Shown: positions 24,062 to 32,565, counted from the first letter of the stretch. The stretch is DNA of 64,000 nucleotides from Hydrogenophaga sp. BPS33 (GCF_009859475.1 NZ_CP044549.1:3410001-3474000); one strand, 5' to 3'. Notes: generated by a model not told the origin, from the letters alone. Made by a program: numbers and translations.

Positions 24062-25719
24062 GCCGCCACCGTGTCGCTTTGGATGTTCCAGTGCCGGATC
24101 GCGTGCTCGCGCAGCTTGTTCTTCTGCACCTTGCTGCTGCCCGTCATGCCGATGTGCTCGAAGCTCTCGACCAGCGCGATGTAGCGCGGCACCTTGAAGT
24201 TGGCGCAGCGCGCCTTGCACCAGGCCACCAGTTCGTCGCCACTGGCCTCGTGGCCGGCCTTGAGCAGCACGAAAGCGCCGGTCACCTCGCCCAGGCGCGC
24301 ATCGGGCACGCCGATGACCTGCGCCTGCTGCACGGCGGGGTGCGCGTGCAGCACTTCCTCCACCTCGGCCGGGGCGACGTTCTCGCCGCCGACGCGGAAC
24401 ATGTCCTTCAGGCGGCCCACCATGCGCATGCGGCCATCGGCGCGCTGTTCGCCCAGGTCACCCGTGCGCAGCCAGCCGTCGGCCGTGAAAGCCTTGGCCG
24501 TGGCCTCGGCCATCTGGTAGTAGCCGCGCATCACGTTCCAGCCGCGCACCTGGATCTCGCCCGCGCCTGCGCCGGGCGCCACCACGGCCCCGCTCTCGGC
24601 ATCCACCAGGCGCACTTCGACGCCGGGATGCGGGTGCATGAAGCCGTCGCGGCGCAGCTCGAACGCGTCGTCGTGGTCGCTCAGCAGCACGTTGGGCGAG
24701 GCTTCGGACTGGCCGTAGGCATTGCAGATGTGGGGCACGCGCATGACGTCGCGGATTTTCTGCATCACCTCGGGCCCGGCCGCCGCCCAACCGCCTCGGA
24801 GGTGCAAACGCTGGGCGTCGAAATCCGGGTGGCCCATGAGCATGAGAAAGATGGTGTCGTTGCCCGAGGTCAGCGTGCAGCGCTCGGCTTCGAGCACGTC
24901 CAGCGCCTGCTTTACGTCGAACTTCGGCAGGCTCAGCAGGCAGCAGCCGGTGGTGAGGCTCACCAGCACCGAGAGCGTGCTGCCCGCCACGTGGAAGAAG
25001 GGGCGGATGCTGAAGTAACGGTCTTCGGCGCGCACGTTCATGCGGCGCGCGACCGAGGCCGCGTCGCCCAGCATGTTGGCGTGGCTGAGCATCACGCCCT
25101 TGGGGAAGGAGGTGGTGCCCGAGGTGTACTGGATCAGCAGCGTGTCGTGGGGCGACACGCCCTGGGCGATCTGCGCGAGCTCACCCTCGCTCACGCTGGT
25201 GCCATCCGCCACAAACGCATCGAAGCTGCGCACGCCGCGTGGCGTTTCGCCCGCCCCCACCACCACGGCCTGCGCCAGCAGCGGCAAGGCCTTGCCTGGC
25301 AACTGCGCATCGATGGCCGGCTCGACCTCGCGCAGCAAGGCCGTGAAATCGATGCCGAGGAAGCGGTCGACATAGATCAGCAGTTTCACGTCCGCCTGTT
25401 GCAGGCAGAACGCCAGCTCTTCGGCCTTGAAGCGGGTGTTGACCGGTACCGTCACCGCGCCCAGGGACGCGCAGGCGAAGAAGGCCGCGATCCACTGCGC
25501 GCCATTGCCCAGCATCAGGCCGACGTGATCGCCCTGGCGGATGCCGGCTGCGTGCAAGGCCGCTGCGATCTGGCGGCTTTGCGCCTGGAGTTCCTGCCAG
25601 GTCACGCGCTCGTCCGGGCCCACGTAGGCTTCCTCGGCGCCACGCGCCTGCACCGTGGCCGCCAACACCTGAGAGAGTGTCAGCGGCAGCGGCACCCGGT
25701 GTTCATCGAGCAGGCGCAT
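24058..25719 (-). CDS. Acyl-CoA synthetase (AMP-binding)
   Basis: 553 residues of the ANL superfamily. Visible motifs are the P-loop IQYTSGTTSFPKGVMLSH, the YGQSEASPN region, the adenine/hinge motif GWLRTGDLGEQRADGRMRMVGR and the C-terminal catalytic lysine region TGSSKVQKNKLRE. It converts a carboxylic acid to its CoA thioester with ATP in the cytoplasm. The substrate is unknown. The gene overlaps the enoyl-CoA hydratase upstream by 17 bases and the HMGL-like gene downstream by four, so the three are translationally coupled. Confidence 0.9.
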   Translation of the reverse strand: MRLLDEHRVPLPLTLSQVLAATVQARGAEEAYVGPDERVTWQELQAQSRQIAAALHAAGIRQGDHVGLMLGNGAQWIAAFFACASLGAVTVPVNTRFKAEELAFCLQQADVKLLIYVDRFLGIDFTALLREVEPAIDAQLPGKALPLLAQAVVVGAGETPRGVRSFDAFVADGTSVSEGELAQIAQGVSPHDTLLIQYTSGTTSFPKGVMLSHANMLGDAASVARRMNVRAEDRYFSIRPFFHVAGSTLSVLVSLTTGCCLLSLPKFDVKQALDVLEAERCTLTSGNDTIFLMLMGHPDFDAQRLHLRGGWAAAGPEVMQKIRDVMRVPHICNAYGQSEASPNVLLSDHDDAFELRRDGFMHPHPGVEVRLVDAESGAVVAPGAGAGEIQVRGWNVMRGYYQMAEATAKAFTADGWLRTGDLGEQRADGRMRMVGRLKDMFRVGGENVAPAEVEEVLHAHPAVQQAQVIGVPDARLGEVTGAFVLLKAGHEASGDELVAWCKARCANFKVPRYIALVESFEHIGMTGSSKVQKNKLREHAIRHWNIQSDTVAA

Positions 25720-26485
25720 CGCTGCCCTCCTTCGCGCCGAAGCCCGCGATCGCCTTCTGCCAATCGCTGCCGCGCAGGTTCTCCTGGATCGCCAGCAGTT
25801 CGATCGCCATCGCGCCTTCGCGGCTGGTGCCCAGGCCGTCGTCGATGCTTTTTTTGGTCAGACGCACCGTCAATGGGTTGGCCGCGGCGATCTGCGCCGC
25901 CATCTCGGCGATGCGCGCATCGAATGCCTCGGGCGCGATCACGTGGTTGACCAGGCCCAGCGCCAGGGCTTCCTGTGCGTCCACCACGCGGCCGGTGAAC
26001 AGCAGTTCCTTGGCCATGCGCCGGCCCACGATGCGCGGCAGGCGCTGCGTCGCGCCCACCGTGCCCCAGCCCACTTCGGGGTATTTGAAAGCGGCCTGGG
26101 TCGTGGCCAGCACGAAGTCGCAGGCGGCCGCGATCTCGCCGCCCGAGCCGAAGGCCGGCCCTTGCACGGCCGCGATCACCGGCTTGGACAGGGCTTCGAG
26201 CGCGCCGTAGGCGGTGAAGCCTTCGACGCGGCGCGCCACCAGATCGGCGGTGCTGAAGCCCTGGCGCTCCTTGAGGTCCGCGCCGGCGCAGAACACGGCG
26301 CCGCGTGCGCGCACCACCACCACGCGCACGGCGTCGTCGGCGTCCAGCGCTTCGCACACGGCGGTGATCTCGCGGCACATGGCCAGATTGAGTGCGTTGC
26401 GGCTTTCAGGCCGGTTCAGCCAGACGGTGGCCACCGGGCCTTGCAGCTCCAGCTGCAGCATCGTGAGTTCGGGCAGGGTCTTCAT
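25703..26485 (-). CDS. Enoyl-CoA hydratase/isomerase family protein (copy 1)
   Basis: 260 residues of the crotonase family. The oxyanion-hole segments are visible as FCAGADLKER (near 68) and GPAFGSGGEIAAACD (near 107). The two acid residues of true hydratases are present: Glu in GGEIAAACD and Glu in FKYPEVGWGTVGATQRLPR. It is therefore likely an active enoyl-CoA hydratase. It lies eight bases after the Bug gene and overlaps the ligase gene, in the catabolic operon. Confidence 0.9.
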   Translation of the reverse strand: MKTLPELTMLQLELQGPVATVWLNRPESRNALNLAMCREITAVCEALDADDAVRVVVVRARGAVFCAGADLKERQGFSTADLVARRVEGFTAYGALEALSKPVIAAVQGPAFGSGGEIAAACDFVLATTQAAFKYPEVGWGTVGATQRLPRIVGRRMAKELLFTGRVVDAQEALALGLVNHVIAPEAFDARIAEMAAQIAAANPLTVRLTKKSIDDGLGTSREGAMAIELLAIQENLRGSDWQKAIAGFGAKEGSDAPAR

Positions 26486-26493
26486 CGTGTCGT

Positions 26494-27468
26494 TCAGTCT
26501 TGCAGTTTCATGCCGGTGGCCTTGACCAGCTCGGCCAGTCGCTTGCCATCGGCGCGGATGTAGTCGGTGGCCTGGGCCTTCATCTGCGGCATCACCTCCG
26601 CATTCTGGGCCGCCAGGAGCTTCTTGAATTCGGGTTGGCCCTGCACCTTCTGCAGCGCCTGCGCCAGCTTGTCCACGATGGCCGCTGGCGTCTTGGCCGG
26701 CACAGCCAGGCTGTACCAGCTGCCGGTCTCCATGCCGGGGAGGCCGGCTTCGGCGAAGGTCGGCACATCGGGCAGATCGGCCGAGCGCTTGCTTCCGCCG
26801 TAGGCCAGCGCACGCAGGCGATCGGTCTTGACGAAGGGCAGCACGCCGGAGATGTTCAAAAGGCCCACCTGCACCGAGCCGGCCACCATGTCGGTGGCAG
26901 CGGGCGCCGCGCCCCGGTAGGGCACGTGCATGAGGCTCACGCCGGCTGCGTGCTTGAACATTTCCCCGCCGATGTGCGGCGAGCTGCCCATGCCGGCCGA
27001 GGCGTAGCTCAGCTTGCCCGGCTGCGCCTTGGCCAAGGCGATGAGTTCCTTCAGGCTCTTGGCCGGCACCGAAGGGTGCACGGTGAGCAGGTTGGGCACG
27101 TTGGCCACCATGCCGACGAACTCGAAGTCGGCGATGCCGTCGTAGGGCACCTTGGTGGCGGTCGGCGTCACTGTGTGTGCGGCGGCGGTACCGAGCAGCA
27201 GCGTGTAGCCATCGGGCGCGGCCTTGGCCACAAAGGCCGCGCCGATGCTGGCGCCGCCACCGGCCTTGTTTTCAACGACCACGGGCTGGCCGAGCGCATC
27301 GCCCAGGTCCTTGGCCAGTGCGCGGCCCAGCAAGTCGGCCGGGCCGCCCACGGCGTAGGGGTTGACCAGCACGATCGGGCGCGAGGGGTAATGGTCCTGC
27401 GCCACGGCATGTGCCAGGGGCAAGGCTGCCAGAACGGCGGCGATCAGGGTGCGGCGAATCAGCTTCAT
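26494..27468 (-). CDS. Bug/TctC-family periplasmic solute-binding protein
   Basis: 324 residues with a signal peptide (hydrophobic 8-22, cleavage near AVAQDHYP). The Bug features are YPSRPIVLVNPYAVGGPADLLGR in outline, VVENKAGGGASIGAAFVAKAAPDG and HVPYRGAAPAATDMVAGSVQ. It sits in the middle of the seven-gene operon, between the CoA-transferase and hydratase genes, so it should bind the acid that the operon degrades. No TctA/TctB subunits are present. Confidence 0.9.
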   Translation of the reverse strand: MKLIRRTLIAAVLAALPLAHAVAQDHYPSRPIVLVNPYAVGGPADLLGRALAKDLGDALGQPVVVENKAGGGASIGAAFVAKAAPDGYTLLLGTAAAHTVTPTATKVPYDGIADFEFVGMVANVPNLLTVHPSVPAKSLKELIALAKAQPGKLSYASAGMGSSPHIGGEMFKHAAGVSLMHVPYRGAAPAATDMVAGSVQVGLLNISGVLPFVKTDRLRALAYGGSKRSADLPDVPTFAEAGLPGMETGSWYSLAVPAKTPAAIVDKLAQALQKVQGQPEFKKLLAAQNAEVMPQMKAQATDYIRADGKRLAELVKATGMKLQD

Positions 27469-27496
27469 GCTTGTCTCCAGGTTTCGTTGGTGAAAA

Positions 27497-28693
27497 TCAA
27501 ATGGCTCCGGCCTCGCGCAGCGCGTGGCGTTCTTCGTCGCCCAGGCCCAGCTTCTCGCGCAGTACGTCGTCGGTGTGTTCGCCCAGCAGCGGTGGCCGGC
27601 TGGCTTCGGGGTCGTCCAGGCCCTCGAAACGCAACGGCACTTTCAGGCCTTTGAAGCGGCCGATCTGCGGGTGCTCGTACTCGATCACCATGCCGCGCGC
27701 GGCCACGTGTTCGTTGGAGACGACCTCGTCGACCTGCAGGATCGGCCCCGCCGGTACACCCACGGCATCGCAGCGGCGGCAGAGTTCGTCGCGTTCCAGC
27801 CGGCCGATGGCGGCCTGCAGGCCGGCCATGACCTCTTCGCGCCGCGCCAGGCGCTCGGCGTTGCGCGCCAGGCCCGCGTCCGCGGCCCAGGCTTCGAGGC
27901 CGAGCAGGTTGCACAGCGGCGCCCAGTGCTGGTCGCTGCCGGTGATCTGCACCCACTTGCCGTCGGCGCACACGAAGGCGGCCGACGGAATGCGCCCGGG
28001 GTGTTCGGTGCCCAGGCGCTCAGGCACCTCGCCCAGCGTGAACCAGCGCGCGGCGGCGAGCGAGAGCAGGCCGACCTGGCCGTCGAACATGGAGAAGTCC
28101 ACGTGGCTGCCGCGCCCGGTCTTCTCGCGCCCGGCCAGCGCCGAGAGGATCGCGACGCAGACCCACAGGCCCGAGCTCAGGTCGGCCACCGGCAGGCCCG
28201 GCTTCACCGGTCCGCCACCGCGCTCGCCCGTGAGGCTCATGATGCCGGCCATGGCCTGGAACACGGTGTCGTAGCCCTTGCGTTTCGCGTAGGGCCCGGT
28301 CATGCCGAAGCCGGTGCAACTCACATGGATCAGGCGTTCGTTGAGCGCGGACAGCGCCGCGTAGTCCAGCCCGAACTTCTTCATGGTGCCCACCGGGAAG
28401 TTCTCCAGCACCACGTCGGCCTGTGCGGCCAGCCGGCGCACGATGTCCTGGCCTTCGGCACTGCGCAGGTTGACGGTCATGGACCGCTTGCTGCGGTTGA
28501 ACGCCAGGTAGTAGGCCGAGACGTCGCCGCCCTGCCCGTGCACCACCGGTTCGAAATCGCGCGTCTCGTCGCCGCTGCCCGGTTGTTCCACCTTGATCAC
28601 GTCGGCACCCAGCTCGGCCAGGATCATGGAGGCGAAGGGACAGGCCAGGACGCGCGAGAGGTCCAGGATGGTGAGGCCCTGCAGCGGCTTCAT
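27497..28693 (-). CDS. CaiB/BaiF (class III) CoA-transferase
   Basis: 398 residues. The N-terminus has LTILDLSRVLACPFASMILAELGADVIKVE in outline. Next comes NRSKRSMTVNLRSAEGQ, the family region with FPVGTMKKFGLDY, and the catalytic Asp in PVADLSSGLW. It moves CoA from a donor thioester onto an acid without ATP. The operon thus has both a transferase and a ligase for CoA activation. Its start overlaps the stop of the second crotonase gene by ATGA. Confidence 0.93.
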   Translation of the reverse strand: MKPLQGLTILDLSRVLACPFASMILAELGADVIKVEQPGSGDETRDFEPVVHGQGGDVSAYYLAFNRSKRSMTVNLRSAEGQDIVRRLAAQADVVLENFPVGTMKKFGLDYAALSALNERLIHVSCTGFGMTGPYAKRKGYDTVFQAMAGIMSLTGERGGGPVKPGLPVADLSSGLWVCVAILSALAGREKTGRGSHVDFSMFDGQVGLLSLAAARWFTLGEVPERLGTEHPGRIPSAAFVCADGKWVQITGSDQHWAPLCNLLGLEAWAADAGLARNAERLARREEVMAGLQAAIGRLERDELCRRCDAVGVPAGPILQVDEVVSNEHVAARGMVIEYEHPQIGRFKGLKVPLRFEGLDDPEASRPPLLGEHTDDVLREKLGLGDEERHALREAGAI

Positions 28694-29421
28694 GCCTTGG
28701 CCTTGCGAAAGCCGCGCATCATCACGTTGGCGTCGCGCCCGACGTCCAGGGCCGGGCCGAGCGCCAGATCGGCCACGCGGTGGAAGCTGCGCTTGGTGGT
28801 GGCCATGGCGATCGGGCTCCAGCCCGCGATGGTGGTGGCCATCTTCACCGCCTCTTCCAGCACCTCGCCATCGGGCACCACGCGGTTGCACAGGCCCCAG
28901 GCCTTGGCGCCCGCGCCATCGAGCGGCTCGGCCAGCGACACGAGCTCGAACGCCTGCTTGCGGCCGACCTGGCGCACCAGGTTGGCCATGACCACGGCAG
29001 CCACGATGCCGTGCTTGAGCTCGGGGTAGCCAAAGCGCACGGTGGCCGACATCACGCTCAGGTCGCACGCGATCGCCAGGCCCGCGCCACCGCCCAGCGC
29101 GTTGCCGCGCACGGCCGAGACCACCGGCTTGTTCATCTGCGAGAACACCAGGTGCAGCGCGGTGGTGAGGTCGGCACGCGCGGTCACGGCCTGCGGGTCT
29201 TCGGGCGTGAGGGCCGAGAACTCGGTGGTGTCCGCGCCGGCACAGAAGGACTTGCCCGCGCCGGTGAGCACCACGGCGTGGATGGCGCTGTCCTGGTCGG
29301 CGGCGCGCAGGCTGTCGAGCAGTTCCTGCGTCAGGCGTGTGTTGAGCGCGTTGTGTTTTTCCGGGCGGTTGAGGGTGAGGATGCGGACGGCGCCGCGGTC
29401 TTCGATGAGCAGGTGTTCCAT
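28690..29421 (-). CDS. Enoyl-CoA hydratase/isomerase family protein (copy 2)
   Basis: 243 residues of the crotonase family, with FCAGADTTEF (near 60) and NALGGGAGLAIACD (near 100) forming the oxyanion hole. The first acid residue of classical hydratases is missing (GGAGLA instead of GGxELA), while the second is present in FGYPELKHGI. It may therefore be an isomerase, a hydrolase or a hydratase with another mechanism. The two crotonases in this operon probably catalyse different steps. The ATG at 29421 is followed by a typical family start (MEHLLIEDRGAVRILTLNRP). Confidence 0.88.
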   Translation of the reverse strand: MEHLLIEDRGAVRILTLNRPEKHNALNTRLTQELLDSLRAADQDSAIHAVVLTGAGKSFCAGADTTEFSALTPEDPQAVTARADLTTALHLVFSQMNKPVVSAVRGNALGGGAGLAIACDLSVMSATVRFGYPELKHGIVAAVVMANLVRQVGRKQAFELVSLAEPLDGAGAKAWGLCNRVVPDGEVLEEAVKMATTIAGWSPIAMATTKRSFHRVADLALGPALDVGRDANVMMRGFRKAKA

Positions 29422-29447
29422 CGCGTGGGTTTCCTTGGTCGGTGTGT

Positions 29448-30419
29448 TCAGGTGTTGCTTCGGGCGTCTTGCTCGCCCATGGCCCGCAGGCGTTCGGTGG
29501 CTTCGCGCAATTCGCGCACGAGCTGGGCCATGACCTCGGCGGCCGGTTCGATGCGCTGCACCAGTCCGGCCGACTGGCCCAGCTCGACCTTGCCCCACTC
29601 GATGTCGCCATCGAGCGCGGCCTGCTTGAGCGTGCTCTTCTTGAACAGGGCTTCGTAGTCGTCCTGCGCCACCTGGTCGCGCTCGGCGTCGAAGATGGCC
29701 TGGGCAAAGGCATTGCGCAGGCCTCGCACCGGCAGGCTGCGCCGGCCCACTAGCACGGTGTCGTGCACGTCGGCGTCGAGCACGGCGGCCTTGTATTTGT
29801 CGTGCACCGTGGCCTCTTCGGTGAGCAGGAAGCGCGTGCCGAGCTGCACCGCGTCCGCGCCGAGCGCCAGCAAGGCCGCGATGCCCCAGCCATCGGCCAC
29901 GCCACCGCCGGCGATCACGGGAATCGACACCTCCTGCAGCACGCGCCGCACGGTCACCAGGGTGCTCACGTCGTTGACCGGTGGATGCCCGCCGGCCTCG
30001 GAGCCCACCACGATCAGCGCGTCCACGCCCGCGTCCGCCGCCTTTTTCGCGTGTTCCAGCGTGGAGACCACCTGGATCCAGGTGGAGCCAATGTCGCGAA
30101 AGCGTTGCAGGTGCGCGCGCGGGCCGCCTTGCGAGGCGATCACCACCGGCACACGCTGCAGGTGCATGGCGTCCAGCAGGTCCTGCGCGCCGGGCCGGTA
30201 CAGCGGGATGTTGACGGCGAAGGGTCGGTTGGTGGCGGCGGCCAGTTCGCTCAGCATGCGCACGAAATCGGGCGTGCGCAGCGGACCTGCGGCCAACACG
30301 CCCAGACCACCGGCGTTGGACACGGCAGCCGGCAGCGCCACGCTGGACGAGGCCCAGCTCATGCCGGCCTGGACGATGGGATGGGCAATGCCCAGCAGTT
30401 GGGTGATTCGGGTTTTCAT
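29448..30419 (-). CDS. Nitronate monooxygenase / 2-nitropropane dioxygenase family flavoprotein
   Basis: 323 residues forming an FMN-binding barrel. It shows the N-terminal ITQLLGIAHPIVQAGMSWAS, the VVGSEAGGHPPV flavin/substrate loop (near 165) and AGGGVADGWGIAALLALGADAVQLGTRFL (near 190-218), which binds the FMN phosphate. The family includes nitronate monooxygenases and FMN enoyl reductases (FabK type), so here an oxidation or enoyl reduction of a CoA ester is as likely as nitronate detoxification. It is the first gene of the operon. I start at the internal ATG 30419 because the longer frame would cover the palindrome. Confidence 0.85.
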   Translation of the reverse strand: MKTRITQLLGIAHPIVQAGMSWASSSVALPAAVSNAGGLGVLAAGPLRTPDFVRMLSELAAATNRPFAVNIPLYRPGAQDLLDAMHLQRVPVVIASQGGPRAHLQRFRDIGSTWIQVVSTLEHAKKAADAGVDALIVVGSEAGGHPPVNDVSTLVTVRRVLQEVSIPVIAGGGVADGWGIAALLALGADAVQLGTRFLLTEEATVHDKYKAAVLDADVHDTVLVGRRSLPVRGLRNAFAQAIFDAERDQVAQDDYEALFKKSTLKQAALDGDIEWGKVELGQSAGLVQRIEPAAEVMAQLVRELREATERLRAMGEQDARSNT

Positions 30420-30438
30420 CGAGAATTTGCGGTCTATT

Positions 30439-30457
30439 TGGTTTCTAGAATAAACCA
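30439..30457. promoter_or_regulatory. Palindromic operator candidate of the catabolic operon
   Basis: TGGTTT (30439-30444) and AAACCA (30452-30457) form a perfect 6-bp inverted repeat; the 8-bp palindrome TTCTAGAA (30443-30450) overlaps its centre. It lies 20 bp upstream of the first gene of the seven-gene operon, in a strongly AT-rich stretch. The hexamer pair TGGTTT/AAACCA also occurs, in the opposite order, at 14581-14595. Confidence 0.5.
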
Positions 30458-30617
30458 TTTAGAAGATTTAAGCAACTATTTATGCAAACCTCGAACCCAC
30501 TCGGTAGCGCGAAGCTGAGCGGCCAACTTGCGGCCAGCGGCAACATTCCCTTGCCGGGCGGCCCGCAGGCGCACGACCAGTTGGTGAAGGAAGAGCGGGT
30601 GGCTTATGCCGCGTTGA

Positions 30618-31322
30618 TCAAGCGGCCGAGGGCTTCTTCTCGATGGGGTTGGCGGTGAGCCCCTCGGCCGGATACGCCCGCATGAATTCGCGCGCTTTCT
30701 CCGGATGGGCCGCGTTCAGCCAGGCGCCATACGAACCTTCGTTCAAAATCGCCAACATCCGCTTTTCGCTGCCCGGTTGTCCGTAACGGTGCATCAGCGC
30801 GTGGCTGTTGGCGTTCACCGTGAGCAGGCAGAAACTGGCGATCACCCCGCCCTGCGCACCCGTCCAGCACTCCCACAGACCGGCCACGCCCATGGGTTTG
30901 CCGTCCACCCGCGCCACACGCGTGGGCACGGCCTTGCCGCTGCGCAAGTCGTCTACCTGAAACGCCATCATGGGCACGATGCAACGCTGCGCACCCAGCC
31001 AGGCGCCGCGAAAGTTGTTGGACGTGCTCGCGGTTTCCGAGCGTGCGTTGACCAGCTTGGTCGAACGCAGTTTTGCGTCGGAAGCGGATTTCACCCAGGG
31101 CGGGACCAGGCCGAACTGACCCACGACGAGCTCGCGCTCGATCGCGCCTGGGGTCGGGTGTTCGGCGCCTTCGCCCGAAGGCGGTGCCGGTGGGTTGCGG
31201 ATGAACACGCCGGGGCGACGAGGCCACACCTGGCGCCCCACCGCAGTGTCGATGGGCGCGTCGACGTCAAAAATATCCCGGTACAGGTGGTCGGGACGCA
31301 GGCATTCGTATTGGGAGGTCAT
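30618..31322 (-). CDS. SRAP-domain (YedK/HMCES-like) protein, divergent
   Basis: 234 residues. The SRAP fold is supported by VGQFGLVPPWVK, the NARSETASTSNNFRGAWLGAQRCIVP block in outline, and the later TVNANSHALMHRYGQP with its histidine. Canonical SRAP proteins start Met-Cys, and that Cys2 crosslinks to abasic sites in single-stranded DNA. Here the N-terminus reads MTSQYECLRPDHL, so there is no Cys2; the GWYEW-type glutamate is also not visible (MMAFQVDD). A role in abasic-site protection is possible but the known chemistry would be altered. ATG 31322 was chosen over 31352 because the SRAP-like sequence starts there. Confidence 0.8.
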   Translation of the reverse strand: MTSQYECLRPDHLYRDIFDVDAPIDTAVGRQVWPRRPGVFIRNPPAPPSGEGAEHPTPGAIERELVVGQFGLVPPWVKSASDAKLRSTKLVNARSETASTSNNFRGAWLGAQRCIVPMMAFQVDDLRSGKAVPTRVARVDGKPMGVAGLWECWTGAQGGVIASFCLLTVNANSHALMHRYGQPGSEKRMLAILNEGSYGAWLNAAHPEKAREFMRAYPAEGLTANPIEKKPSAA

Positions 31323-31398
31323 GGCGAGGATGGTAGGCGTCAAGGCCCTCACATTCCTGCCTATGCTGCGCCGGTCAAGCCGAAAAGGGGCTTGATAC

Positions 31399-31561
31399 GG
31401 GATTGGACTCCTGTCAAAACTCCCCTACAGCGAGAGCCGTGGGGTCTACATATCCGCAGAGCCTGCGGCTTCTTCGCTCGTGAGCCAATTTTTGGCGGCC
31501 CGGGTGGAGAGCCCTCGGGCTCGCCGGTTCCCGCAGGGGAGTTTTCCGGTAGTCCAATCCC
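31399..31561. repeat. 163-bp element bounded by 27/28-bp imperfect inverted repeats
   Basis: The left arm (31399-31426) is GGGATTGGACT, six variable bases, AAAACTCCCCT. The right arm (31535-31561) is AGGGGAGTTTT, five variable bases, AGTCCAATCCC. The two 11-bp blocks in each arm match perfectly. Inside are two more hairpins: CCGCAG/CTGCGG (31454-31468) and GAGCCC/GGGCTC (31509-31522). No target-site duplication is evident. It fills the gap between the SRAP and hydrolase genes; the rest of that gap (31323-31634) shows no gene. Confidence 0.75.
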
Positions 31562-31634
31562 CTCGGGCCGCCGCCCCTCTCGCCACCGTCACGGTCACGG
31601 CGCAATGCATCTCGTTGATGGGCAAGGTCTGTGA

Positions 31635-32504
31635 TCAGGTGGTCGAGCTGTCGTCGCGCAATGAGGGCTCGCGCAACCACTCAAGCAGCAACGCGTTGAT
31701 CGTATCGGCGCGCTCGTATTGCACCCAGTGCCCCGCGTCCTTGAGCACGTGCACGGGGTTGCGCGGAAACATCGTGCGCAGCTTCGGTGCGAGTGTGGCG
31801 GGATCGGCCGTCACGTCGTGCTCGCCCCAGGCCATGAAGGTCGGCGCCTGGCGTTGCGCGAGCAGTTCGAGCAGACCGCCTTTGAGCGCGACGTCCTTGC
31901 TGCGAAAACGCGTGTGCACGCAGGCATCGGTGTGCAGGCGCAAGGCCAGCGGGTCGACCTGCTCTGCGGGCATGCTGAGCATGTGCACCGCCAGGTTGTG
32001 GCGCATCGCGCTGTCGAGCGCTGGAGCATCACCCTTGCGATAGGCTTCGCGCCATTGCACCAGTTCACCGTTGGGACGCCGCCGCGTGCCATGGCCCGCG
32101 CTGCCCAGCAAAACAAGCCGCCGTACAGGCCGCCGCGCGGCCAGGTGCGCAGCCACCAGACCGCCAAACGAAAAGCCCACAAGATCGAAAAGCGTGTGAG
32201 ATCCGATCACAACGTTCAGGCTGCCCAGCATAGCCTCCAGCAAATCGGGCAAACCCTCGCCGTGCAGGTCGGAGTCGCCATAGCCCGGCATATTGGGCAC
32301 CCACACCGTGTGCTGGGTCGCCAGGGCATCCACGTTGCCCACCCAGTGCAACCAGCTGCCGTGCCCGCCGTGCAGCAAGACCAGGGGCTGGCCGGTGCCG
32401 AAAGCGCGCCAGGTGATCACGCCCCGCTCGGTCTTGACGCGTTCGACGCGCGCGCGCCGCTCAAGGTCGTCGATCAGGCCGTGGGCTTGCAGCAGGTCGT
32501 TCAT
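31635..32504 (-). CDS. Alpha/beta-fold hydrolase
   Basis: 289 residues. The oxyanion segment is VLLHGGHGSWLHWVGN, the nucleophile elbow is LVGFSFGGLVA (Ser near residue 116), the acid is likely Asp in WGEHDVTADP, and the catalytic histidine is in DAGHWVQYE. This is a complete triad, so an active esterase, lactonase or C-C hydrolase is expected. It resembles the meta-cleavage hydrolase type in size, but there is no pathway context. The start at 32504 (MNDLLQAHGLIDD) gives a normal family N-terminus. Confidence 0.88.
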   Translation of the reverse strand: MNDLLQAHGLIDDLERRARVERVKTERGVITWRAFGTGQPLVLLHGGHGSWLHWVGNVDALATQHTVWVPNMPGYGDSDLHGEGLPDLLEAMLGSLNVVIGSHTLFDLVGFSFGGLVAAHLAARRPVRRLVLLGSAGHGTRRRPNGELVQWREAYRKGDAPALDSAMRHNLAVHMLSMPAEQVDPLALRLHTDACVHTRFRSKDVALKGGLLELLAQRQAPTFMAWGEHDVTADPATLAPKLRTMFPRNPVHVLKDAGHWVQYERADTINALLLEWLREPSLRDDSSTT

Positions 32505-32565
32505 GGTGTGCACTGTAGCGGCAGTGCACAACCCGACCCCGACCACCGAACGCGAGCGCTGAACG

